A stretch of DNA of 6,210 nt from contig WFQT01000150.1 of the NCBI GenBank assembly GCA_015486895.1, forward strand, positions 1 to 6,210, read 5' to 3'. Source of the DNA: Anaerolineae bacterium. Its GTDB lineage: Bacteria > Chloroflexota > Anaerolineae > JAADDB01. The position numbers and the translations under genes were made by a program. Of the stretch, positions 1 through 5,759 are shown piece after piece. The notes below the pieces were generated by a model, which had not been told where the DNA came from, did no database searches, and was given only the letters and a program-made list of their open reading frames with translations. Each line of letters opens with the position of its first letter. Position 1 is the stretch's first letter.

Positions 1-167
1 ATGTGTGCAGCTGCCGCTTCGTGTCGTGGCGCAATAAGGCGCATGCCAAGGGCATCCAGTTTGGCAAGGAAAGGATTATAACTCCCGTCTAAAACACCAA
101 ACAGGGTATCAATTCCCTCTTGCTTCAAGCAACGTAGCAACAATTCACCACCAGTCATCTTTGTCAT
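1..167 (-). CDS. Thiamine-diphosphate-dependent enzyme, acetolactate-synthase-like (N-terminal fragment, runs off the window)
   Basis: Reading down from the ATG at 167-165 gives 55 complete codons before the window ends. They match the N-terminal (Pyr) ThDP-binding domain of the acetolactate synthase / benzoylformate decarboxylase / 2-hydroxyacyl-CoA lyase superfamily. The usual opening is visible: MTGGELLLRCLKQEGIDTLF at residues 4-23, a G-x-x-x-G/S-like turn (VLDGSYNPFL), then APRHEAAAAH at 46-55. Glu50 in RHE is the conserved glutamate that activates the thiamine N1' in this family. The start is fixed by the SD AGGAGA at 177-182, 9 nt upstream. The preceding transporter stops 16 nt before this start, so the two are almost certainly co-transcribed. 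The substrate cannot be told from this fragment: the discriminating residues and the C-terminal ThDP-Mg motif lie outside. Xsc (sulfoacetaldehyde acetyltransferase) is not suggested by this N-terminus. Confidence 0.85.
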   Translation of the reverse strand, partial: MTKMTGGELLLRCLKQEGIDTLFGVLDGSYNPFLAKLDALGMRLIAPRHEAAAAH

Positions 168-176
168 GGTACCTTT

Positions 177-182
177 TCTCCT
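177..182 (-). promoter_or_regulatory. Ribosome binding site of the ThDP enzyme, overlapping the end of the MFS gene
   Basis: On the minus strand AGGAGA lies 9 nt before the ATG at 167. The MFS gene ends TAA (184-186), followed immediately by a second stop TAG (181-183) that overlaps this SD. Ribosomes ending on the transporter therefore stop on top of the next gene's SD, which favours translational coupling. The coupling is inference; the overlap is seen. Confidence 0.7.
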
Positions 183-183
183 A

Positions 184-1521
184 TTAGTGTACTACCACCT
201 CGACAATGGGCTCCCCCGTTGCCTGACGTGCTTTCTTTTCGTCGACAAAAGCCAGCAGGACAAGTCCGATAAGCAGGAAGAAAGCGATGGAAAGGATTGC
301 CCACCGTTGCCCGGCTTGCTCGGACCACAAAGCGGGATGGCCATGCGCCTGATACCAAAAAGCGGCTTCAGCAGCAAGCCATCCATAGACGGCAGGACCG
401 ATGAACGATGATGTTCGGCCGGTAACAGCAAAGAAGCCATAGAACTCAGCGCTGCGTCCTGGCGGGCTAAACATGCCTACCATGGTGCGGCTGATCGATT
501 GCACCCCGGCCATAGCAAACCCGGCCAAGCTGCCGATCAGGAAGAAAGCGGTCACCGAGTGGGCAAAAATCAGGAAGAACACGGCGAGGACCATCAACAG
601 AATGGAAGAAACCAGCGCCGGCTTGCCACCAAGGCGATCGACAAGGAGCCCAAAGAAATAGGCACCGACCACATTGGTAGCCTGGACGACAATGATGAAG
701 ATGATGAGCATCTGCTGATTCAAGCCAAAAAGCACGGCTCCAATGATAGCAGCGAAGTCCAAGGCCATGATAACACCATCGTTGTAAATCAGGAACGCGA
801 CCATGAACTTCAAAAATTCCCCAAAGTGCCGAGCCGTCCGGATCGTGTGTCCTAACTGCTTAAAGGCAATGGTCAGGTAGTTCTCGCCGGGAGGCAACGA
901 TTTTCTCTCTGCCCGTTCCGGCAACCAGAGGAATAGGGGAATGGCAGCGAGCGCCCAAAAGACTGCCGTGATGACCAGCGAAAGCCGGACGATAAACACG
1001 CCTTTGATGAAGATAATAAGCGGCAAAATAATGAGCAGGCAAACAATGCCGCCGGCAGTGCCAATGGCCCATCCGTTGCCGGAAATCCGTCCAATTTCTT
1101 CCGGTGCAGCGATTTCCGGCAATAATCCGTTGTAGAAGACCTGAGCACTACGGTAGCCTGTTTCCGCCAAAATAAAAGCGCCCATACTCAACAAGATTCG
1201 ACCGTGCACGGCAAAGAAAAGCGCAGCGGTAAAGAGAATGGACATGCTGGTGAAAAAGAAGAGAAACCGCTTCTTCGCCCCGGAAAAATCGGCAATAGCG
1301 CCCAAAATAGGAGCAGTGACGGCCACAATCAGCATGGCAATGCCCACGGCCAGCCCCCAAAGCCATGAGCCCTTAGGCCCACCTACCACTGTTCCCTTGA
1401 AATAAGCAGAGAAAACAGCCAACAGCACCACTGCCGCGTAGGCAGAATTCCCAAAATCGTATGAGTACCACGCCCAACGCTCGCGGCGGGTAGATATCGG
1501 TTTTGACATTCCCACAGCCAT
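184..1521 (-). CDS. MFS transporter, UMF1 / Atg22-like family
   Basis: A 445-residue, very hydrophobic protein with about 12 expected membrane helices. Family signatures are visible in order: RRERWAWYSYDFGNSAYA (residues 12-29), the classic UMF1/Atg22 opening; the MFS loop 2-3 motif GAIADFSGAKKR (74-85); FYNGLLPEI (129-137) and GRISGNGWAIG (144-154) typical of the family; a second-half GLLVDRLGGK loop (291-300); and SRTMVGMFSPPGRSAEFYGF (344-363). Length is normal for bacterial members. Family members are inner-membrane carriers; eukaryotic Atg22 exports amino acids from the vacuole, and substrates of bacterial ones are mostly unknown. The start at 1521 is chosen because AAAGGAGGAT lies just upstream; an in-frame ATG at 1509 is too far from it. 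The C-terminus ends in a short charged tail. In this operon it probably imports the substrate or exports a product of the neighbouring enzymes (inference). Confidence 0.93.
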   Translation of the reverse strand: MAVGMSKPISTRRERWAWYSYDFGNSAYAAVVLLAVFSAYFKGTVVGGPKGSWLWGLAVGIAMLIVAVTAPILGAIADFSGAKKRFLFFFTSMSILFTAALFFAVHGRILLSMGAFILAETGYRSAQVFYNGLLPEIAAPEEIGRISGNGWAIGTAGGIVCLLIILPLIIFIKGVFIVRLSLVITAVFWALAAIPLFLWLPERAERKSLPPGENYLTIAFKQLGHTIRTARHFGEFLKFMVAFLIYNDGVIMALDFAAIIGAVLFGLNQQMLIIFIIVVQATNVVGAYFFGLLVDRLGGKPALVSSILLMVLAVFFLIFAHSVTAFFLIGSLAGFAMAGVQSISRTMVGMFSPPGRSAEFYGFFAVTGRTSSFIGPAVYGWLAAEAAFWYQAHGHPALWSEQAGQRWAILSIAFFLLIGLVLLAFVDEKKARQATGEPIVEVVVH

Positions 1522-1547
1522 CGTTATCCTCCTTTACTCCATGCAAC
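1511..1547 (-). repeat. Translation-start cassette, copy B (functional start of the MFS gene)
   Basis: Read on the minus strand this segment runs GTTGCATGGAGTAAAGGAGG, then the spacer and ATGGCTGTGGG. It contains the SD (AGGAGG at 1528-1533, 6-nt spacer) and first codons of the MFS transporter. It is a near copy of the segment at 1584-1621: about 19 of 21 positions match through the SD and 10 of 11 over the start codons. The spacer between SD and ATG differs in sequence and by one base. Confidence 0.85.
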
Positions 1548-1576
1548 TTCCCAGTGCCACGTGACAACATTAGTTT

Positions 1577-1594
1577 CTAAACGCCAACAGCCAT
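1577..1594 (-). CDS. Five-residue mini-ORF (MAVGV) upstream of the MFS gene
   Basis: ATG GCT GTT GGC GTT TAG follows a strong SD in cassette copy A. Its first four residues (MAVG) are identical to those of the MFS transporter. It may be translated as a tiny leader peptide that keeps ribosomes near the true start 73 nt away, or it may simply be the scar of a duplication. Translation is likely given the SD; biological function is unproven. The in-frame ATG at 1600 would sit directly against the SD and is less likely. Confidence 0.4.
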   Translation of the reverse strand: MAVGV

Positions 1595-1621
1595 TGTCAT
1601 TCCTCCTTCACTTCATGCAAC
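1584..1621 (-). repeat. Translation-start cassette, copy A (duplicate upstream of the MFS gene)
   Basis: Read on the minus strand this runs GTTGCATGAAGTGAAGGAGG, then spacer and ATGGCTGTTGG. It duplicates the MFS start region 73-74 bases further upstream, with its own SD (AGGAGG at 1602-1607) 7 nt before an ATG at 1594. The copy does not lead into the transporter: its reading frame closes after five codons. The pair is a direct repeat that includes an SD and a start codon, which suggests a local tandem duplication followed by drift. Confidence 0.85.
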
Positions 1622-1678
1622 CGAAAATGTCCACGGGATGCACCATTCCTTTAGCCCACCCCACAAAATCCGCTAATG

Positions 1679-2893
1679 TCACCTGCCCTTCAGGTCAAAA
1701 GCAACTTTAACAGAATGGGCGTCCCTTTTGTCCAGCGCCGTGATAAAAGCCTGACGGTAATCCTGGAGGTGGAAACGGTGCGTGAGCAGCGGTTTCACCT
1801 GCAAACGCCCTGCCAACGTCCATTGCATGGCCAGCTCAAAGGCGGAAATTGCCTTCCCTTGCCATTCAACCATGCCATGGCCAACGGCACCGATCAGGTT
1901 CACTTCCTGGTACCAGACCGGCGTTATATCCAAGGACATTCGGTGCAAGTTAACGCCCACCAAAACGACCGTGCCCCCGGCCCGCACCCAGCGTAAAGCG
2001 TTGTCGAGCGTCGCGGTAATGCCGACGACATCGAAAATCAGGTCGAAGCCGCCCAGAAGCATCCGGTTGCCGCCCCGGCCTGTGTAGAGTCTACCCCCGG
2101 TCAATTGGGCAACTTGGGCATAGTTATCCTCCCCGACGAGGAAAACGTGCTGAGCACCGAAGGCACGAGCCATATCCGCCTGCCAGGGGAACTGGGCCAT
2201 AGCGCTAATGGTACAATCAGGCTGTAGCGCTCGCAATGTTTGGATCAGCAAAAAACCAATAGTGCCGCATCCCAACACTAAGACTAGTTCTCCCCGTTGT
2301 GGCAGACGCCGCCAGGCGACATGAATCGCCACAGCCGCCGGCTCGGCGAAAATTGCCTGCTCGTCCGTCAAGCCGTTAGGGACATGCAAAAGGACGCTTG
2401 CCGGCGTGATAAAACTATCGCCGAAGCCACCGCCGATCGAAGGATGCTCCATCGGTTCGGAGGCGTGCTCACAGAGTACACGCTGTCCCCGGGCGCAAGC
2501 CGGGCAAAGAGGCTTACGCCCACGAGCGACACAATCGTCTCCCCGTCCCCAGCGCACAACCCGGTCGCCCACCGCAAAGTCGGTCACCGATCTATCAGCC
2601 TCCACGATCTCGCCGACCATTTCGTGCCCCAGGTAAGTGCGTTGATGAGAAGGCAATGCTGCCGGTGCCACATCCAGGCTGGCATCCAAGAAAATCTGGT
2701 GCAGATCGCTGCCGCAAATGCCGCACATGCGGTTCCGCACTCTCACCCACCTGGGCCCCGGCAACGGCGGGTCCGGCAGATTCACCAAATGCAACGGCGC
2801 TGTAGGACCAAAGTACGCTTTCCTGGAAAAGCGGGCCAAAAGGCGGGTGAGCAGGAAATTAGGCACGGATATTTCCAGATACATGGTCTGCAT
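1679..2893 (-). CDS. Zinc-dependent medium-chain alcohol/polyol-type dehydrogenase
   Basis: A 404-residue member of the medium-chain dehydrogenase/reductase superfamily (GroES-like domain followed by a Rossmann fold), expected to be cytosolic and to oxidise an alcohol or reduce an aldehyde/ketone with NAD(P). Catalytic zinc region: MCGICGSDLH (residues 56-65, ligand probably Cys60) and GHE (89-91). A structural-zinc lobe is present with Cys121, Cys130, Cys133 and Cys141; the last three have the usual C-x2-C-x7-C spacing, but the first is displaced to eight residues away instead of two. AEPAA (183-187) and the nucleotide-binding glycines LGCGTIG (207-213) follow. The length is somewhat above the common 340-360, with an N-terminal extension of about 25 residues. 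The start at 2893 is supported by GGGAG at 2901-2905 with a 7-nt spacer. It lies 60 nt after the TSUP gene and 157 nt before the transporter. Substrate unknown. Confidence 0.92.
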   Translation of the reverse strand: MQTMYLEISVPNFLLTRLLARFSRKAYFGPTAPLHLVNLPDPPLPGPRWVRVRNRMCGICGSDLHQIFLDASLDVAPAALPSHQRTYLGHEMVGEIVEADRSVTDFAVGDRVVRWGRGDDCVARGRKPLCPACARGQRVLCEHASEPMEHPSIGGGFGDSFITPASVLLHVPNGLTDEQAIFAEPAAVAIHVAWRRLPQRGELVLVLGCGTIGFLLIQTLRALQPDCTISAMAQFPWQADMARAFGAQHVFLVGEDNYAQVAQLTGGRLYTGRGGNRMLLGGFDLIFDVVGITATLDNALRWVRAGGTVVLVGVNLHRMSLDITPVWYQEVNLIGAVGHGMVEWQGKAISAFELAMQWTLAGRLQVKPLLTHRFHLQDYRQAFITALDKRDAHSVKVAFDLKGR

Positions 2894-2900
2894 GCCGCTT

Positions 2901-2905
2901 CTCCC
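2901..2905 (-). promoter_or_regulatory. Ribosome binding site of the dehydrogenase
   Basis: GGGAG followed by AA, 7 nt before the ATG at 2893. This fixes that start rather than the in-frame ATG three codons later. Confidence 0.6.
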
Positions 2906-2953
2906 AGCTCAGCGGTAACTTGTATAGCTAACTTAAGCAGCTACGCGCAATCT

Positions 2954-3676
2954 TTAGCGCAGCAAAGACAAGCCCAGCACTAAAATCATCACCGTAACCA
3001 ACGCCCGAAAATGGACGCTGTTCAGTTTTTTATCCACTCGAGAGCCCAACAGAATACCCAGTAGGAGGGCCGGCACAGCATAGAGATACCACCTGAACAC
3101 CGGTGCAGTTAGATGGTTGGTAAAATAATGCAACGTCACTACTAAAGCCGCATTCACGATGAAAAGCGATTGTAGCACGGCACGAAAAGGCCCTTTCGGC
3201 CAGCGGCGCAAGGCACCGTACATGACCAATGGCGGCCCGGGCGTGTTGTATGCCCCGCCTAAGCAACCGGCAACAAATCCGAAAGCGTAGACCCAGCCCC
3301 GAGAACGTAAGTACAATGTCCCTGGCTGCCATAACGCGTAAACAGCGTAGACAACCAAAACCACGCCTAGTAGCCGCTGCACCGCCGACTCTGCCACGTG
3401 AGATAAAGCCCATACGCCGAGGGGAACGCCGAAAACGATTCCCACGCTCAATCGTAGCACTTCCGGCCACGCCACTGCCTGTCGGTAGCGAAAGAAATTG
3501 ACCAGATAAAGCGTCAACCCAGCCAAAGCGACCAACGGAGCAGCGTTCCGCAAGCCGATCATCAATGTGATCAACGGCATCACTAAGAGCGCAAAGCCAA
3601 ATCCGGTCAGTGTTTGCATGAAAGCAGCCAAGAAAACGGCCAAGACGATGAGCCCGGTGGTTAGAGGTGCTCCCAT
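2954..3676 (-). CDS. TSUP family (TauE/SafE) membrane exporter
   Basis: A 240-residue integral membrane protein of the TauE/SafE type, usually about 240-270 residues with 7-8 helices. The two internal half-repeats each show their glycine-rich motif: QTLTGFGFALLVMPL at 21-35 and AGCLGGAYNTPGPPLVMYG at 136-154. A conserved LLGILLGSRVDKKL lies at 205-218. The family moves small anions across the inner membrane; characterised members export sulfite, sulfoacetate or related sulfonate-derived compounds, and others are uncharacterised. The start at 3676 is served by AAGGGA (3687-3692, 10-nt spacer); another ATG at 3681 is out of frame and reads only six codons. It lies 62 nt behind the PLP lyase and 60 nt ahead of the dehydrogenase, so it appears co-expressed with both. 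Direction and substrate of transport are not visible in the sequence. Confidence 0.92.
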   Translation of the reverse strand: MGAPLTTGLIVLAVFLAAFMQTLTGFGFALLVMPLITLMIGLRNAAPLVALAGLTLYLVNFFRYRQAVAWPEVLRLSVGIVFGVPLGVWALSHVAESAVQRLLGVVLVVYAVYALWQPGTLYLRSRGWVYAFGFVAGCLGGAYNTPGPPLVMYGALRRWPKGPFRAVLQSLFIVNAALVVTLHYFTNHLTAPVFRWYLYAVPALLLGILLGSRVDKKLNSVHFRALVTVMILVLGLSLLR

Positions 3677-3738
3677 GCCATAATTGTCCCTTTGCTTGGA
3701 CCTTGTTGCAGCTCAGAGCAACCGTAACACGGCGCTCT

Positions 3739-5202
3739 TTATGGCTCGTTGTCGGCCGGCGTCTCCGGCTGGGTCCACTGGTCCATTAAGTCCATAACCA
3801 TTTCATTGAGGTCATCTCGGTTCGGCAAGGCGGCCATCATGCCATAGACAGGCGCGGCGCGTTGCGGCAGGTGAGCACCTTTGAAGCCGACCAAAGAAGA
3901 AGCGTGTGCGGCCAATCGGCTCATCAGCGGCGGGGGCAAGAGCTTAGCGGTCATCTGAACAAGCTTTACCTGCAAGGAACCGGCCAGCCGGTTCACGTCA
4001 AACCGCCTGACCTGGGTGACGGACTGTGCCAGGTCTGCCAAGAATTGGTCCACAACTTGTTGGTGGGCGTAGGTCACGGTTAGATGTAAACTGGGGGGGA
4101 ATTGTTGCCGGTCCAAATGCCAGCCTCTGGCCGCCAATTCGTCGGCAATCTCATAGACATTCAAACTATCGGAGCCAATGGCTAAAACGCTCATGGCCGG
4201 GTCGCCGAGAATGTATACCCCATTGATAGCGTTGATTCCTTTCCGGAGCTTTTTCACCGTTTTCATGACGACATCAGCAATGGCTAGATACCCTTCTGCG
4301 CCCAGGTAGTGCATGACAGCCCAGGCGGCGGCAATGGCACCGCCTGGGCGGGTACCAGTCATGGTTGGGGAAGCGTAGATGCCGCCAGGCCAATTTGGAT
4401 AAACAAAGAATTGATGCCTGCGCAACGCTTTATTCCGGTAGAGGATTACCGAGGCACCCTTGGCGGCGTAGGCATACTTGTGCAAGTCGACGGAGATGGA
4501 AGTGACACCGGGGACGCTGAAATCGAATTCCGGCAGCGGGTAACCTAATCGGCGAACGAAGGGGAGCATGAAGCCCCCCACGCAGGCGTCCACATGGAAA
4601 AGGAAGCCTCTTTCCCGGGCCATAGCCGCCATTTCAGCGATGGGGTCGATCACGCCTTGGGGATAAGAAGGCGCCGAGCCTACCATCAAAATGGTATTAG
4701 GCGTTACGGCTGCCCGGGCAGCATCCACATTGGCCCGGAAATCTGCTTGCACGGGGATATGGACCGTTTTGACAGAAAAATACTCGGCTGCTTTCTCGAA
4801 AGCAGGATGAGCAGTCGCCGGCAAGATCATCTCTGGCGTGTCAATGTCCGGCTTCTGAACCCGGGCCCAATCCCGGGCCGTCTTGACCGCCATGAGGATG
4901 CTTTCCGTTCCCCCAGAGGTCATATTGCCCACTACAGCCTCCCCAGCGCCGAGCAAAGATGCAGTCATGGCAACTACTTCCGCCTCAAATTTCTGCAAAC
5001 TGGGGAAAGCGGTAGGATTAAGCCCATTAGTCGGCAAAAAGAGGGAATACGCTTCCCGCAGAAGTTCGCTGACATCATCGCGGGCGTGAAAAACTAAGCT
5101 CCAGACCCGGCCATCGTGCCAATTGACATCCTGCTGCTGAGAAGCACGCATGGCATCCAAGATCTGTTCCGCCGATTCACCTTTAGAGGGGAGTCCGATC
5201 AT
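3739..5202 (-). CDS. PLP-dependent lyase/decarboxylase, sphingosine-1-phosphate-lyase-like
   Basis: 487 residues from the ATG at 5202. Fold type I PLP enzyme of the group II decarboxylase family, closest in motif pattern to sphingosine-1-phosphate lyases, which cleave a phosphorylated long-chain base to an aldehyde and phosphoethanolamine. Visible in order: FPSLQKFEAEVVAMTASLL (66-84), GNMTSGGTESILMA (92-105), TAHPAFEKAAEYF (130-142), VGSAPSYPQGVIDPI (174-188), FHVDACVGGF (202-211, Asp205 contacts the pyridine N), SVDLHKYAYAAKG (237-249) with Schiff-base Lys242 and second Lys248, WPGGIYASPTMTGTRPGG (271-288). The spacing of the two lysines matches that of lyases. Asn62 (in NGLNP) replaces the His of the usual N-x-L-H, so the substrate may differ. 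No N-terminal membrane anchor, so cytosolic. First gene of the operon. Upstream of 5202 the frame is open to a TTG at 5223, but the SD AGGGAG (5213-5218) lies between the two and fits the ATG. Confidence 0.92.
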   Translation of the reverse strand: MIGLPSKGESAEQILDAMRASQQQDVNWHDGRVWSLVFHARDDVSELLREAYSLFLPTNGLNPTAFPSLQKFEAEVVAMTASLLGAGEAVVGNMTSGGTESILMAVKTARDWARVQKPDIDTPEMILPATAHPAFEKAAEYFSVKTVHIPVQADFRANVDAARAAVTPNTILMVGSAPSYPQGVIDPIAEMAAMARERGFLFHVDACVGGFMLPFVRRLGYPLPEFDFSVPGVTSISVDLHKYAYAAKGASVILYRNKALRRHQFFVYPNWPGGIYASPTMTGTRPGGAIAAAWAVMHYLGAEGYLAIADVVMKTVKKLRKGINAINGVYILGDPAMSVLAIGSDSLNVYEIADELAARGWHLDRQQFPPSLHLTVTYAHQQVVDQFLADLAQSVTQVRRFDVNRLAGSLQVKLVQMTAKLLPPPLMSRLAAHASSLVGFKGAHLPQRAAPVYGMMAALPNRDDLNEMVMDLMDQWTQPETPADNEP

Positions 5203-5212
5203 CTTTGTTCTG

Positions 5213-5218
5213 CTCCCT
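5213..5218 (-). promoter_or_regulatory. Ribosome binding site deciding the start of the PLP lyase
   Basis: AGGGAG on the minus strand lies 10 nt before the ATG at 5202. The longer frame beginning at TTG 5223 would place this SD inside the coding sequence and has no comparable SD of its own. The ATG start gives MIGLPSKGESAEQIL, which also looks like a natural lyase N-terminus. Confidence 0.6.
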
Positions 5219-5238
5219 GGCAAAACCCAAATTTGGCT

Positions 5239-5254
5239 AACGTTCCGGAATGTT
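5239..5254. promoter_or_regulatory. 16-bp near-perfect palindrome, candidate operator
   Basis: AACGTTCCGGAATGTT has a perfect TTCCGGAA core and AAC/GTT ends, with one mismatched pair. It lies 37 bp upstream of the PLP lyase start codon and far downstream of the predicted promoter. A dimeric repressor bound here would act as a roadblock; in RNA it could form a short hairpin near the SD. No regulator gene is in the window, so the role is inference. Confidence 0.35.
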
Positions 5255-5374
5255 GGGGGGCTAAAAAGCGCTAATACTCCTGTATATTGGTAATTACTAC
5301 TCAGGCCATGCTCACTAACTTGTAAACTGGGGTTTGGCGAAAATGGCGTTTTAGGCTTGCCCCAACTATCTTTA

Positions 5375-5441
5375 CCACAAATTACACAGATAGATTAACA
5401 CAGGTTTTTGCTTTTCGACTCGAATCTGTGTTTTTCCGTGG
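5375..5441. repeat. Imperfect inverted repeat in the leader (CCAC...ACACAGAT / ATCTGTGT...GTGG)
   Basis: The left arm CCACAAATTACACAGAT (5375-5391) and right arm ATCTGTGTTTTTCCGTGG (5424-5441) pair over ACACAGAT/ATCTGTGT and CCAC/GTGG, with a mismatched middle. The 32-nt interior contains a further direct copy of the arm motif (ATTACACAG near 5381 and ATTAACACAG near 5394). It resembles a CACAGATTACACAGATT-type dispersed intergenic element that I recall from several bacterial phyla; that match is from memory and not checked. Confidence 0.5.
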
Positions 5442-5465
5442 CTAAAATACGAAGACCAGAATCCA

Positions 5466-5501
5466 ATTATAAAGTTTAACACGTCTGTACTAAATTGTCA
5501 A
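5466..5501 (-). promoter_or_regulatory. Sigma70-type promoter of the operon
   Basis: On the minus strand a perfect -35 TTGACA (5496-5501) is followed after exactly 17 nt by TAAACT (5473-5478). An overlapping perfect TATAAT lies at 5466-5471 but would need a 24-nt spacer. It points towards the PLP lyase and is the only strong promoter seen ahead of the five genes. The predicted start of transcription is about 5459-5466. Confidence 0.7.
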
Positions 5502-5551
5502 TCAGGTTTTTCCAAAGCCGGGCCGTATTCTGGTGACCGTGCGGGAAGGAC

Positions 5552-5707
5552 TCATTTCGCCCGCCAAGATGTTATGTTCAGCGCTGCCAATATTGCTGCT
5601 GTGGCATCGGGATTTCGGGAATTGCCGTATCTTTTCAATAACTTGGGGTGGTACAGGTTTGGCTGTTCATTTAGCTTTCTCCTTTCCTGTCTCACTACGT
5701 TCGACAT
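5552..5707 (-). CDS. Possible small ORF, 51 residues, unknown
   Basis: An ATG at 5707 opens a 51-codon frame closed by TGA at 5552-5554. It has a purine-rich SD region (GGGAGAGGGAAGGA) immediately upstream. The product would be basic and soluble (starts MSNVVRQERRKLNEQ, ends AALNITSWRAK) and matches nothing I recognise. The opposite strand also reads protein-like here, as a possible VapC remnant, so one of the two readings must be a shadow. Its SD and start codon lie within an inverted repeat (5705-5740) that could mask them. Its stop lies 50 nt before the operon promoter. Low confidence. Confidence 0.2.
   Translation of the reverse strand: MSNVVRQERRKLNEQPNLYHPKLLKRYGNSRNPDATAAILAALNITSWRAK
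5566..5628 (+). pseudogene. Possible degenerate VapC/PIN fragment (middle part)
   Basis: One plus-strand frame reads QDVMFSAANIAAVASGFREL followed by P. The pieces resemble two neighbouring stretches of VapC-family PIN toxins: the V-x-x-SAA-x-I segment that normally precedes WEIAIK, and the ASGFRELP segment that precedes the HA helix. The intervening residues are missing. No start codon or N-terminal LLDTH motif is found upstream. Order and strand agree with the clearer PIN fragment at 5760, so both may come from one decayed toxin gene or two copies. The antisense 51-codon ORF competes for the same bases. Confidence 0.25.
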
Positions 5708-5740
5708 TCCTTCCCTCTCCCAACTATAGGCGAGGGAATG
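5705..5740. repeat. Inverted repeat CATTCC..CCCTC / GAGGGAATG
   Basis: Left arm 5705-5717 and right arm 5732-5740 can pair over nine base pairs with a small bulge, around a 14-nt loop. There is no U-run on either side, so it is a poor terminator. On the minus strand it covers the SD and start codon of the small ORF at 5707. Confidence 0.4.
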
Positions 5741-5759
5741 CCCCTAAGCATTGAAATGA

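Larger units (their letters stand above)
5203..5465 (-). promoter_or_regulatory. Long 5' leader of the operon
   Basis: From the predicted transcription start near 5459-5465 to the first codon at 5202 there are about 260 nt with no credible reading frame. The segment is AT-richer than the genes. It holds an imperfect inverted repeat (5375-5441), a 16-bp near-palindrome (5239-5254) and a small perfect palindrome CCAAATTTGG (5227-5236). I do not recognise a known riboswitch or T-box, and I do not see an obvious intrinsic terminator (hairpin plus U-run) in it. Confidence 0.45.

Noticed and set aside
1522..1678. Separate promoter or terminator between dehydrogenase and MFS gene
   Set aside because: I could not find a convincing -35/-10 pair or hairpin with U-run. 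The 12-bp near-palindrome TGCCACGTGACA (1555-1566) is too short to call.
2297..2983. 228-codon plus-strand frame
   Set aside because: It lies antisense to the clear zinc dehydrogenase and the end of the TSUP gene, and has no recognisable motifs; a shadow frame.
3664..3681. ATG at 3681 as start of the TSUP gene
   Set aside because: It is out of frame with the exporter and closes after six codons (MAWEHL).
5203..5223. TTG start at 5223 adding seven residues to the PLP lyase
   Set aside because: It has no SD of its own, and the good SD AGGGAG lies inside the extension at the right distance for ATG 5202.
5466..5471. Perfect TATAAT as the -10 box of the operon promoter
   Set aside because: It is 24 nt from TTGACA, too far for a normal sigma70 spacer; TAAACT at 17 nt fits better. 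It could still help with another -35, so it is kept only as a note.
5533..5754. 73-codon plus-strand frame starting at GTG 5533
   Set aside because: No SD and no family resemblance; the frame differs from the one showing VapC-like segments.
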